Origin: Thermanaeromonas toyohensis ToBE
Lineage (GTDB): Bacteria > Bacillota > DSM-521 > Neomoorellales > Neomoorellaceae
Reading direction: 5' to 3'
DNA length: 64,000 nt
NCBI RefSeq assembly: GCF_900176005.1
Contig: NZ_LT838272.1
Location: forward strand, 392,501-456,500
The notes under the pieces were generated by a model. It was not told the DNA's origin and did no database searches. It saw only the letters and a program-made list of their open reading frames with translations. The position numbers and the translations under genes are program-made. Positions 20,085 through 28,720 of this stretch are shown here, piece after piece (the stretch's first letter is position 1; every line of letters starts with the position of its first letter).

Positions 20085-20287
20085 ACGGGTGCCCTTAACC
20101 TTTAAAGGGTAGGGGTTAAAAGGGAAGCCGGTGAGAATCCGGCGCGGTCCCGCCACTGTGAAGGGGAGGGGCCTTACATTTAGGTCACTGGGGTTTTAAG
20201 CCCTGGGAAGACGTAAGGTTCCGGTGAACCTGAGCCAGGAAACCTGCCCGTTGACCTTTAACTTACCAACCTACGCGGATAGGGAGG
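20085..20287 (+). promoter_or_regulatory. Cobalamin riboswitch 2 (B12 element)
   Basis: Same landmarks as riboswitch 1, including 'gaagccggtgagaatccggc', 'cccgccactgtgaa' and the B12 box 'agccaggaaacctgcc'. It leads the binding protein-permease-ATPase-cbiZ operon. The two aptamers differ at only a handful of positions over about 203 nt. Confidence 0.96.
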
Positions 20288-20309
20288 TGGTTATTTTATG
20301 CCCGATTCC

Positions 20310-20339
20310 AGTCCCCCACTCCGGGTAGGGGGACTTTTT
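20310..20339 (+). terminator. Terminator of cobalamin riboswitch 2
   Basis: An 8-bp stem AGTCCCCC / GGGGGACT (20310-20317 with 20328-20335) followed by five T. Its sequence is unrelated to the terminator of riboswitch 1, although the aptamers are nearly identical. Confidence 0.9.
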
Positions 20340-20430
20340 AGTTTGGCCAATGCAAACCTGGCTTTTCTTGATGTTTAAAGGATGGGTGGCTCTAGATTTA
20401 AATCACTATTGATTAGGAGGGTTCATAGTT

Positions 20431-21624
20431 ATGATTAATCCCTGCGGATTTAATGATAAATTTATCCGGAAGCCTAAGCCCCAATTTCCCCATAGATTAA
20501 ATTTGTTTCTCCTCTCTTTCTATATTTTACTTATTACATTTTTCGCCTTAAGTTTTTTAAACGGTTGTGGAACAAAGAAAGAAGCTTCTGCTCCGGTGGA
20601 AGCGTTAAATCTTAAGTATGCCACCGGATTCAAAATAGAAAAGCTACCTGGGGGATATCAAAAGATTACTGATGGCGAAAGCCGGACTTTACTTCTAGTG
20701 CCTCAAGGGAAGAAGCCGCCGGCCGAGTATAAGGATTTGCCGGCGATATATACGCCGGTTAAGCGGGTAGCGGTGTTTTCCACTACAGATGCCGCCTTGC
20801 TTAAGGCGCTGGGGGAACTGGATAGTATTGTAGGAGTAACCAGTAAAAAGGAAGAGTGGTACATCGATAAAGTTAAAGAGGGCCTCGAACGAGGTACTAT
20901 CACTTATCTTGGAAGCTCTATGGCTCCAGATTATGAAAAAATAAAGGCCTTAAAGCCGGAGGTTGTTTTTATCTACACGGGAGCTATGGGAGGTTCGGAA
21001 ATTGTAAAAAAACTGGATGAGCTAGGTATACCTTATGCCGTAAACAATAGCTGGTTAGAGAAGGAGCCCCTAGGGAGGCTAGAATGGATTAAATTTATGG
21101 CTGCATTTTACAACAAGGGCCAAGAAGCCGAAAGTTATTTTGAAGATGCAGTTAAAAAGGTAGAAAGCCTAAAAGGAAAGGTTGGTTCTGGACAGCGGCC
21201 GAAGGTGGTGTGGGGAAGCATCTTCAAGGGTAAGGTATATGTACCCGCGGGTGGTTCCTATGTAGCCAGGATGATCGATTTAGCAGGGGGCGATTATGTC
21301 TTTAAAGATCTAGAAGCTGATAAGGGAGGTAGTGTCACCATTAGCCTGGAAGAATTTTATGCCCGGAGTAAGGAGGCCGATATCTTTATTTATGCTAGTA
21401 GCCCCAATTACGGAATTTCTTCCCTGGAAAAACTTGTACAGCAGGGTCCGGTGCTAGCGGATATAAAACCTGTGAAAGAAAATAAAGTTTGGGCTTTCCA
21501 GCCTTGGTACTATCAGTCCTTGGATAAAACCGCTGAGCAGATAGAGGATCTAGCCGCCATCTTACATCCTGCAAGTTTTGCTGGCTACCAGATCAAGCAC
21601 TTCTTGCTGCTACCACCTAAATGA
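20431..21624 (+). CDS. ABC transporter substrate-binding lipoprotein (BtuF/FecB type)
   Basis: A 397-aa lipoprotein that should capture corrinoid or another metal chelate outside the membrane. An unusually long cationic N-region (residues 1-22) leads to a hydrophobic span and the lipobox LNGC with C46. The rest is a two-lobe periplasmic-binding fold typical of the vitamin B12/siderophore class, with KRVAVFSTTDAALLKALG as the first-lobe start. SD 'aggagg' is 9 nt before the ATG. It is first of a four-gene operon under a cobalamin riboswitch, which favours a corrinoid ligand. Confidence 0.88.
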   Translation: MINPCGFNDKFIRKPKPQFPHRLNLFLLSFYILLITFFALSFLNGCGTKKEASAPVEALNLKYATGFKIEKLPGGYQKITDGESRTLLLVPQGKKPPAEYKDLPAIYTPVKRVAVFSTTDAALLKALGELDSIVGVTSKKEEWYIDKVKEGLERGTITYLGSSMAPDYEKIKALKPEVVFIYTGAMGGSEIVKKLDELGIPYAVNNSWLEKEPLGRLEWIKFMAAFYNKGQEAESYFEDAVKKVESLKGKVGSGQRPKVVWGSIFKGKVYVPAGGSYVARMIDLAGGDYVFKDLEADKGGSVTISLEEFYARSKEADIFIYASSPNYGISSLEKLVQQGPVLADIKPVKENKVWAFQPWYYQSLDKTAEQIEDLAAILHPASFAGYQIKHFLLLPPK

Positions 21625-21685
21625 ACTTAAACAAATAAATGGTAGGACTTAAGCTCATAAGCCTTTTCTTAAGGCGGGATGGCGA

Positions 21686-22714
21686 TTGCGAAGCTTTATT
21701 AACCCATGGCTTAAATACTGGTTTATTTTTCTAGCCTTTGTGGGCCTCTTGTGCCTTATCTTTTTTTTAAATATCGCGCTGGGTTCAGTTTCTATATCCT
21801 TGGGAGAAGTGGTCCGCATCCTTGGAGAGGGGCCAACGGGAAAGGGGGTAAATACAGCCGTAATCTGGGAAATCAGGTTTCCCCGGACGCTAGGTGTTAT
21901 CATTGGGGGAGCCTCCTTGGCTACCAGCGGCCTACTCCTCCAGGTATTTTTCCGCAATCCTATAGTGGAGCCCTATGTCCTAGGGGTTTCGTCTGGTGCC
22001 ACCCTGATGGTAGCCTTAACTATGCTTACTAGCCTTTCCCTAGGGATGACTAGGTTTTCCCCTTTGTTTTTAAGCGGAGCAGCTTTGACGGGTGCTTTGG
22101 GGGTCATGGTGCTAGTTATGATCCTGGCTGCGCGGGTTCAAAACATAATAACCCTTTTAGTTACTGGTCTTATGATGGGCTACCTGTGTAGTGCAATAAC
22201 TACCATCCTAGTTGCCCTGGCCGAAAAAGAAAGGCTACATGGTTTCGTGTTATGGACTTTGGGGAGTTTTTCGGGTTTTACTTGGCAACAGGTCTACCTT
22301 CTGGTGATGGTTGCCGTCCCTTTGTTAGCCTTTTCATTTTTTCTAGGTAAACCCTTAAATGCCTTTTTATTAGGAGAAAACTACGCCCGCAGTATGGGAG
22401 TAAGTATCAAGGCTTTACGGGTAACCATAGTAGTCTTAGCTAGCTCCCTCACAGGTGCTGTTACTGCCTTTGCTGGGCCGGTGGCCTTTATCGGCCTGGC
22501 TGTTCCCCATCTGGCCAGGCTTCTCTTAGGCAGCTCCGATAACAGAATCCTTCTCCCTGCTGTAGTTTTACTTGGCGCAGTAGTTACTAGCCTCTGTGAT
22601 TTGCTGGCCAGATCAATACTTAGCCCTGTAGAATTACCCGTAAGCGCCCTGACTTCTTTTTTCGGCGCACCTCTAATAGTAAGCCTTTTGCTTAAAAGGA
22701 GGACGGCTTTATGA
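21686..22714 (+). CDS. ABC transporter permease (BtuC/FecCD family)
   Basis: A 342-aa polytopic membrane protein with the FecCD-family signatures: RFPRTLGVIIGGASLATSG (first cytoplasmic/TM junction), VEPYVLGVSSGA and, near the end, GPVAFIGLAVPHLAR with LLPAVVLLGAVV. About nine to ten hydrophobic segments are visible. It forms the channel for the binding protein encoded upstream. The start is TTG behind a weak GGCGGG-type SD. Its stop overlaps the next start by 4 nt (ATGA), so translation is coupled. Confidence 0.9.
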   Translation: MRSFINPWLKYWFIFLAFVGLLCLIFFLNIALGSVSISLGEVVRILGEGPTGKGVNTAVIWEIRFPRTLGVIIGGASLATSGLLLQVFFRNPIVEPYVLGVSSGATLMVALTMLTSLSLGMTRFSPLFLSGAALTGALGVMVLVMILAARVQNIITLLVTGLMMGYLCSAITTILVALAEKERLHGFVLWTLGSFSGFTWQQVYLLVMVAVPLLAFSFFLGKPLNAFLLGENYARSMGVSIKALRVTIVVLASSLTGAVTAFAGPVAFIGLAVPHLARLLLGSSDNRILLPAVVLLGAVVTSLCDLLARSILSPVELPVSALTSFFGAPLIVSLLLKRRTAL

Positions 22715-24024
22715 AGGTGCTGGAGGCTAAGGAGCTGGCTATTGGCTACAGGGATCGTAAGGTAGTGGAGGGGGTAAATTTTAAAGCCTTTAAGGGTCAG
22801 TTTATCTGCCTTTTAGGACCTAACGGGTCGGGGAAATCTACCCTCCTCCGCTGCCTGGCCGGGTTACTGGCTCCCCAGAAAGGGGCGGTCTATCTTAAAG
22901 GCCAAAGCTTATACCACTTCCTAGCTAAGGATCTGGCTAAACATATGGCCGTAGTTCTGACAGAGCGCGTATCAGTAGAATTATTGAGAGTCTTTGATCT
23001 GGTAGCCATGGGGCGCTATCCCTATACCGGAATCTGGGGCCGGCTTAAGGAAGAAGATAATAAAAAGGTATGGGAAGCCTTAAACTTAGTCCATGCCCAG
23101 GACCTAGCCTTTCGATATTTTGGTGAGTTAAGCGATGGGGAAAAACAGAAAGTATTGTTAGCCCGGGCCCTGGCCCAGGATCCTGAACTGATTATCTTAG
23201 ATGAACCGACCACCCATTTAGATGTACGTCACCGTCTGGAAGTCACTTCTATTTTACGTCACCTGTCCGGGGAAAAGGGTATTACCATAATCGCTTCTTT
23301 GCATGATCTAGATCTCGCCCTTAAAACCTGTGAGTTAGCCATACTAGTTAAAAATGGAAAAATTTTGGCTTGGGGGCCCCCGGAAGAAATTTTAACAGAG
23401 AACATAATAGCCGAGCTATATGATATTAAGGATGCTTGTTTTAATGAATACCTGGGAAGCCTGGAGTTAAAAGCAAGGGGCCATCCCGAAATATACGTAT
23501 TCGGTGGAGGAGGAAGGGCGGCTACGTTGTATCGCATTCTGGCCAAGAGGGGGTTTGGTATCCTTACGGGGGTAATTCACGAAAATGATATTGATTACTA
23601 TATCGCCCGAGCTATAGGGGCTACCATTATAAGTGAGAGGCCCTTCGAGGAAATAAGTTTAGAGGCCTTTAAAAAGGCGAGCAAGCTTTTGGAGCGGGTA
23701 AGTTGGGTGGTGGATGCTGGGTACCCCGTGGGGTTATTAAATAGGCGAAATTTAGAACTCCTTCGCCAGGCTGTGGCCAGGGGCAAAGAAGTTTATACTT
23801 TACGATCTCAGAAGGAGGCCTTTAATCTTTATGGAAACCTAGCTCAAGGATTTATTTACTGTTCTAACTGGAAAAACCTAATAGATTATTTCTGTAAGCC
23901 CCAGGAGAGGCCTAGGCAGGAGGCCTGGGCAGAGGTTAACCAGGCTTCGCCTTGTGCAAGTGTAGGAAGGGGCAGAGTTATACCTAAAGCAGATAGGGAG
24001 GAAGCAGGCCATGCTCCCGTATAA
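22711..24024 (+). CDS. ABC transporter ATPase (BtuD/FecE type) with C-terminal extra domain
   Basis: A 437-aa protein; the transporter ATPase occupies about residues 1-250, with Walker A GPNGSGKST, signature LSDGEKQKV, Walker B ELIILDEPTTHLD and a switch histidine in ASLHDLDLA. The remaining 180 residues form a separate domain opening with a Rossmann-like YVFGGGGRAA and containing HENDIDYYIARAIGA. Ordinary BtuD is about 250 aa, so this is a fusion. Similar tails occur on archaeal cobalamin-type ATPases, to my memory. It overlaps the permease by 4 nt and cbiZ by 14 nt. The tail's role is unknown. Confidence 0.88.
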   Translation: MKVLEAKELAIGYRDRKVVEGVNFKAFKGQFICLLGPNGSGKSTLLRCLAGLLAPQKGAVYLKGQSLYHFLAKDLAKHMAVVLTERVSVELLRVFDLVAMGRYPYTGIWGRLKEEDNKKVWEALNLVHAQDLAFRYFGELSDGEKQKVLLARALAQDPELIILDEPTTHLDVRHRLEVTSILRHLSGEKGITIIASLHDLDLALKTCELAILVKNGKILAWGPPEEILTENIIAELYDIKDACFNEYLGSLELKARGHPEIYVFGGGGRAATLYRILAKRGFGILTGVIHENDIDYYIARAIGATIISERPFEEISLEAFKKASKLLERVSWVVDAGYPVGLLNRRNLELLRQAVARGKEVYTLRSQKEAFNLYGNLAQGFIYCSNWKNLIDYFCKPQERPRQEAWAEVNQASPCASVGRGRVIPKADREEAGHAPV

Positions 24025-25063
24025 GATTGAGAAGGACACCCTTATTGTCCATTTCCCTGGCCCCCGCCGGGTAGTAAGCACAGCGAGATTTAACGGTGGA
24101 TACCGTGAGGATTTAAAAGCTATATTCAACCATCACATTCCCGCAGATAGACATGATCCTTCCACCTTACCAGGGGGGAGCCTCCAGGGCTATTTTGATT
24201 ATCTGGTAGATACATTAGGGCTTTCCCGGGAACATACAGCGGGGTTGTTTACAGCAGCTCATATGGAAAATGCTGCTGTCAAAACTATAAGCTTTCGAGA
24301 GTTAGAAGTTAGCGCCATAGTTACTGCCGGGGTAGATGTGAACGGAGGCCGGGCTGGAGATCCAGCGCGGTATTATGAAATCGATGGCCAGTGGATTTTT
24401 ACCCCCGGGACCATTAACATCATTCTACTTATCGAAGGAAACCTTCCTCCCCCTACCCTGGTACGTACGCTAATTACAGCTACGGAAGCCAAGGCTGCCG
24501 CCCTTCAGGAGCTTATGGCCCCCAGCCGTTATTCCCGGGGCATTGCTACCGGATCAGGGACTGATCAAATAATTGCGGTAGCTAATCCTCAATCCCCTTA
24601 TATGTTTTCTGATGCTGGTAAGCATTCCAAATTGGGAGAACTGATAGGTGTAGCGGTAAAGGAGGCCGTCAAGGAAGCGCTGGAGAAGGAAACTGGGCTA
24701 AATCCAGAGCGCCAGTGCAGCTTCTTGGTAAGACTTGAGCGGTATGGGTGGCGAGCGGAAGATTTCTGGCGCCAGGCTGTCCGGGAAGGGTTTAATCTTA
24801 ACCGGGACCAGTACCTAAAATGTTTGGTTCAGATAGAAAAAGATCCGGCCTTGGTAGCTTTGGCGGCAGGCTTAATTCATTTGTGTGACGAATACGAATG
24901 GGGGCTTTTACCGGCTGAAACTGTGCTGGAGGCAGGCTATAAGTTTATCCAGGGCTACCTGGGAGGACCAGGAGACCTTCTCCTTTCTAGAGAAAAGGAT
25001 CCGGTAACTTGTTTAGGAAAGTGGTTTATAAGCTTGGTGAATAAAGTAATAGGCGATGGATAG
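24011..25063 (+). CDS. cbiZ: Adenosylcobinamide amidohydrolase CbiZ
   Basis: This 350-aa corrinoid-salvage enzyme removes the aminopropanol or nucleotide-loop side chain from cobinamides or cobamides, giving cobyric acid for remodelling. Family blocks are clear: TAAHMENAAVKT (about residues 77-88), VTAGVDVNGGRAGDP, the TATEAKAAALQEL helix and ATGSGTDQIIAVA. The last 100 residues are an extra helical region. The start codon lies inside the end of the ATPase gene (14-nt overlap), with SD 'aggaagc' before it. Linkage to a B12-type importer under a B12 riboswitch is the usual CbiZ context. Confidence 0.9.
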   Translation: MLPYKIEKDTLIVHFPGPRRVVSTARFNGGYREDLKAIFNHHIPADRHDPSTLPGGSLQGYFDYLVDTLGLSREHTAGLFTAAHMENAAVKTISFRELEVSAIVTAGVDVNGGRAGDPARYYEIDGQWIFTPGTINIILLIEGNLPPPTLVRTLITATEAKAAALQELMAPSRYSRGIATGSGTDQIIAVANPQSPYMFSDAGKHSKLGELIGVAVKEAVKEALEKETGLNPERQCSFLVRLERYGWRAEDFWRQAVREGFNLNRDQYLKCLVQIEKDPALVALAAGLIHLCDEYEWGLLPAETVLEAGYKFIQGYLGGPGDLLLSREKDPVTCLGKWFISLVNKVIGDG

Positions 25064-25088
25064 AGTATATGAAGCTACAAAAGCCTGA

Positions 25089-25129
25089 ACCCTTAACAAG
25101 GGAACTGAACTAAGTGTTCCATTAAGGGT
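25089..25129 (+). other. Hairpin downstream of cbiZ
   Basis: ACCCTTAA (25089-25096) pairs perfectly with TTAAGGGT (25122-25129), enclosing a smaller GGAAC/GTTCC stem. No T-run follows, so it is either a weak 3' end of the cbiZ operon or part of the leader of the chelatase gene at 25317. Confidence 0.4.
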
Positions 25130-25208
25130 CAGCAGAACGCTGTTAAGGATTACCCTAAAAGAAGGAGGAAATAGGCGTAGTATGGAGAATTAAAAGAATA
25201 CATATTAC

Positions 25209-25268
25209 AGGCCACGGAGGCCTCGGGGTCCCCTGGGAGGGGGAGGGGTCAGAGTGGCCTTAATTTTT
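25209..25268 (+). promoter_or_regulatory. Candidate attenuator A upstream of the I-D chelatase gene
   Basis: AGGCCAC (25209-25215) can pair with GTGGCCT (25254-25260), followed by TAATTTTT, a terminator-like shape. The same 5' arm can instead pair with the adjacent GGCCT (25219-25223) around the loop ACGGA. The 14-nt motif GGCCACGGAGGCCT recurs at 28637-28650 before the second cobN. This is a possible switch between two folds; no known class is recognised. Confidence 0.5.
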
Positions 25269-25316
25269 CCCTAGGAGATCTAAATCCTTTGGCTAACGGA
25301 GGAAATAAGAGGTATT

Positions 25317-27350
25317 ATGCCGGCCTACCGACGTTATGTTTATCCCTTTACTGCCCTTATAGGCCAGGACAAGATGAAGTTAGCCCTTATCCTTAATGTT
25401 ATCAACCCCCGGATAGGCGGGGTACTAGTGCGGGGTGAAAAAGGGACGGGCAAGTCCACGGCGGTGAGGGCCTTAGCTAATCTCTTGCCGGAAATTGAGG
25501 TGGTGGCCGGGTGCCCCTGCAACTGTGATCCCCGGGATACCTGCAGACTTTGCCCCTTTTGCCAGGAACGCCGGGCAGCAGGGGAGACTTTGGCCTCTAT
25601 TACCCGCCCGGTTCCCGTAGTGGATCTTCCCGTTTCAGCCACCGAGGACCGGGTGGTAGGCTCCCTTGACATGGAATATGCCCTCCGCCAGGGCCGGCGA
25701 CGCTTTGAACCGGGGATTTTAGCCCAGGCTAACCGGGGTTTCCTTTATGTAGATGAAGTTAACCTCCTGGATGATCATCTGGTAGACATATTGCTCGATG
25801 TAGCTGCTTCAGGGGTCAATGTGGTAGAGCGTGAGGGTATAGCCTTTGTCCACCCTGCTCGGTTTGTCTTGGTAGGCACCATGAACCCTGAGGAAGGGGA
25901 ACTACGGCCCCAATTTTTGGATCGCTTCGGCCTCTGTGTACCGGTGGAGGGAATAACTGACCTTAAGGATAGAGTGGCCATCCTCCAAAGAAGGGAAGCC
26001 TTTGATAACGATCCCTTAGGTTTTCTAGCTTCTTTCGCCGAGCAAGAACAAGAGATGCGGGAAAGAATCAAAAAAGCTTGTGCCCTCTTACCGCAGGTTA
26101 CCTTGCCCCCACCGGTACTAGCCCTTATTGCGGAACTTGTGGAAGAAGCTAAAGCGGCCGGGCAGCGGGCGGAGATCACTATGGCGGAAGCTGCCCGGGC
26201 TCTAGCCGCCTGGGAGGGGCGCGGGGTAGTAGAAGCTAAAGATGTAGAAAGGGTGGCTGATCTCGTTTTATACCACCGGCGGCGTAAAATAATGCCACCG
26301 CAGGAAAGGGAAGAACTCCAGAACCCCTCGCCTCCCTCTACAGATGATGGGGGAGAGCCCAAGGAAAATGAAACGGGGCCATCCTCAAGCCAGGAGAACT
26401 CTAGCTGGGAGGTCTCAAGCACTAAAAGGACGGAAGAATCTTTAACTACAGAAGAAACTCAGGAGGAAGGAAAGATAGAGAAGCTTCCTTCACCCGGCCG
26501 GGAAACAGTTTTTAGCATGGGTGAACCCTTCCCGGTAAAGCGGATCGAATACCAGCGGGACCGCAAATTACGCCGAGGCTCTGGTCGGCGCTCGCGGACC
26601 AGGACTCCCACCAAGCTTGGCCGTTATGTTCGGGCTACCCTATGGCGCGGTGGACAGGATCTAGCCTTTGATGCCACCTTACGGGCTGCTGCACCTTACC
26701 AAAACGTAAGGCCAAGGAATGGGCTAGCTCTGGCGATTGAAAGTTCTGACCTACGGGAAAAAGTGCGGGAGAGGCGCATCGGGAATTTCCTGTTGTTTGT
26801 AGTGGATGCTTCGGGATCTATGGGTGCTGAGCAGCGCATGGTGGCAGCCAAGGGGGCTATACTTTCTCTACTTATAGATGCCTACCAGAAGCGGGACCGG
26901 GTAGGCATGGTAGCCTTTAAGGGGGAAAAGGCTGAAGTTTTATTGCCTCCCACCAACAGCGTAGAGCTGGCCGAAAAGCGCCTGGCCGAGCTTCCTACCG
27001 GGGGACGTACTCCCCTGGCTGCTGGGTTATGGAAAGCCTATGAAGTATTACGCGCTCACTTGCTTAAAGATCCTTACCTGGCACCCATGATGATAATTGT
27101 CTCTGACGGCAGGGCTAATGTGAGCCTGACAGGAGGCAAGCCCTGGGAAGATGTCCAGCGGGTAGCCGGGGTTATCCGGGAGGAAAGAAGGATAAAAACC
27201 TTGGTAATAGATGTAGAAAAAGAGGGATACCTTTCCTTTGGCCTAGCCCGAAAGTTAGCGGAAGGGCTTGAAGCGCAGTATTACAAAATCGAAGATTTGA
27301 AGGCTGATATCCTAGTTAAAGCCATCCGGTCCTTTAAAGGTAGTTCATAA
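25317..27350 (+). CDS. Fused chelatase I-D subunit (AAA+ plus VWA), ChlI-ChlD type
   Basis: A 677-aa motor/adaptor for a CobN-type chelatase. The AAA+ part (about 1-340) has Walker A GEKGTGKST (40-48), a Cys-rich insert (CPCNCDPRDTCRLCPFC, about 64-80) in place of the usual loop, and Walker [12 protein letters not shown] (about 143-153). An acidic, Ser/Glu-rich linker (about 340-410) precedes a basic stretch and a VWA domain (about 490-677) with the MIDAS signature DASGS near residue 496. It supplies ATP-driven metal insertion with either CobN encoded nearby. It is first gene after candidate attenuator A. Annotation as Mg-chelatase would mislead; no bacteriochlorophyll genes are present. Confidence 0.9.
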   Translation: MPAYRRYVYPFTALIGQDKMKLALILNVINPRIGGVLVRGEKGTGKSTAVRALANLLPEIEVVAGCPCNCDPRDTCRLCPFCQERRAAGETLASITRPVPVVDLPVSATEDRVVGSLDMEYALRQGRRRFEPGILAQANRGFLYVDEVNLLDDHLVDILLDVAASGVNVVEREGIAFVHPARFVLVGTMNPEEGELRPQFLDRFGLCVPVEGITDLKDRVAILQRREAFDNDPLGFLASFAEQEQEMRERIKKACALLPQVTLPPPVLALIAELVEEAKAAGQRAEITMAEAARALAAWEGRGVVEAKDVERVADLVLYHRRRKIMPPQEREELQNPSPPSTDDGGEPKENETGPSSSQENSSWEVSSTKRTEESLTTEETQEEGKIEKLPSPGRETVFSMGEPFPVKRIEYQRDRKLRRGSGRRSRTRTPTKLGRYVRATLWRGGQDLAFDATLRAAAPYQNVRPRNGLALAIESSDLREKVRERRIGNFLLFVVDASGSMGAEQRMVAAKGAILSLLIDAYQKRDRVGMVAFKGEKAEVLLPPTNSVELAEKRLAELPTGGRTPLAAGLWKAYEVLRAHLLKDPYLAPMMIIVSDGRANVSLTGGKPWEDVQRVAGVIREERRIKTLVIDVEKEGYLSFGLARKLAEGLEAQYYKIEDLKADILVKAIRSFKGSS

Positions 27351-27470
27351 AGCTAGGATTGGTGTCTTCCAACACCCAGTACCGCGAAGAAAACCTCCTT
27401 AAAGTGGTTTGGTACGACCAAGGTTAGCGCTAATTTTGGTCTTTCTAAGAGATGGGGAGGAAGGCAATTT

Positions 27471-28496
27471 ATGGAGAGATACGTTTATCCCTTTACTGCC
27501 ATAGTGGGGCAAGATTTAATGAAAAAGGCCCTGCTTTTAAATGCTATTAATCCCAAGCTTTCTGGGGTGCTTATCCGGGGGGAGAAGGGTACTGCCAAAT
27601 CTACGGCGGTCAGGGCCTTAGCCCAGCTCCTACCTGAAATAGAGGTGGTGGCTGATTGTCCCTTCAGTTGTGATCCCGAGGACCCCACTGCCATGTGCGA
27701 GGGCTGCCGACAGCGTCTAGATAATGGGGAGAAGCTTCCCCGTTTAAGAAGAAAGATGCGGGTGGTGGATTTGCCAGTTTCCGCTACTGAGGACCGGGTA
27801 GTGGGAACTCTGGACGTGGAGCACGCTATAAAAAGGGGTGAAAAGCGTTTTGAACCAGGGATTTTAGCTTTGGCTAACCGGGGTATCCTTTACGTAGACG
27901 AAGTTAACCTTCTGGACGATCACCTGGTAGACGTTTTGCTGGATGCGGCGGCCATGGGAGTTAACATTGTCGAGCGCGAAGGGGTATCCTTCATTCATCC
28001 GGCCCAGTTTATTTTAATCGGTACTATGAACCCGGAAGAAGGGGAACTTAGGCCACAGCTCCTGGACCGCTTTGGCTTATGTGTAAACATTACAGGGGTT
28101 ACAGATCCGGCTTTAAGGGTAGAAATTGTAAAGCGCCGGGCGGCCTTTGAAGATGACCCGGCTGGTTTCCTTTTAGCTTGGGAAGAGGAGCAGCGGAAAT
28201 TACAAGAAAAGATTGTGCAAGCCCGCCTGCTTTTACCCCAAGTCTATATTCCTGAGGAAATGCTTCTTTTAATAGCCCGGACAGCTATTGAGATGGGAGT
28301 AGATGGGCATCGGGCGGACCTCGTTATGATGAAGGCGGCTAAGACCCATGCTGCCCTAGAGGGGCGTACACAAGTGACTGAAGAGGACATCCGGGAAACT
28401 GCCGAACTGGCCCTGATCCACCGCATGCGGCGCCAGCCTTTCCAGGACTTAAGGTTAGATTATGAGAAGCTAGCGGGGATTTTAGGGAGTAGATAG
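27471..28496 (+). CDS. Chelatase I subunit (AAA+ ATPase), ChlI type
   Basis: A 341-aa AAA+ protein, closely related to the N-terminal half of the preceding gene. Walker A is GEKGTAKST (37-45), with Ala where the fusion has Gly; the Cys-bearing loop is [17 protein letters not shown]; Walker B is [11 protein letters not shown]. There is no VWA domain, so it needs a D partner, most likely the fused protein 120 nt upstream. SD 'ggggagg' precedes the ATG. It was probably copied from, or the source of, the I part of the fusion. Confidence 0.92.
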   Translation: MERYVYPFTAIVGQDLMKKALLLNAINPKLSGVLIRGEKGTAKSTAVRALAQLLPEIEVVADCPFSCDPEDPTAMCEGCRQRLDNGEKLPRLRRKMRVVDLPVSATEDRVVGTLDVEHAIKRGEKRFEPGILALANRGILYVDEVNLLDDHLVDVLLDAAAMGVNIVEREGVSFIHPAQFILIGTMNPEEGELRPQLLDRFGLCVNITGVTDPALRVEIVKRRAAFEDDPAGFLLAWEEEQRKLQEKIVQARLLLPQVYIPEEMLLLIARTAIEMGVDGHRADLVMMKAAKTHAALEGRTQVTEEDIRETAELALIHRMRRQPFQDLRLDYEKLAGILGSR

Positions 28497-28634
28497 ACCA
28501 TGGGGTCATAGGAGGAAGTAAAAAAAACAGGGCGAATAATATTTTATTAAAATAAAGGTGGCCGGAGCCACCGGGGTGAGTATAGAGAGCTATCTTTGGT
28601 AGCTTAAGTATGTGTGTGGCTTGAATCTTAAAGG

Positions 28635-28702
28635 AAGGCCACGGAGGCCTTAACTCCTGCCAAGGAGGACAGGTTTTTTCGTGGCCTTTACTTTTTCTTT
28701 TT
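28635..28702 (+). promoter_or_regulatory. Candidate attenuator B upstream of the second cobN
   Basis: AAGGCCAC (28635-28642) pairs perfectly with GTGGCCTT (28681-28688), followed by a T-rich tract to 28702. Alternatively AAGGCC pairs with GGCCTT (28646-28651) around loop ACGGA. An inner CTCCT/AGGAG stem lies in the long loop. It shares the motif GGCCACGGAGGCCT with attenuator A. A separate stable hairpin, GGTGGC-CGGA-GCCACC, lies about 80 nt upstream in the same leader. Confidence 0.5.
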
Positions 28703-28720
28703 AGCGGGGTGGAAAAAGCC

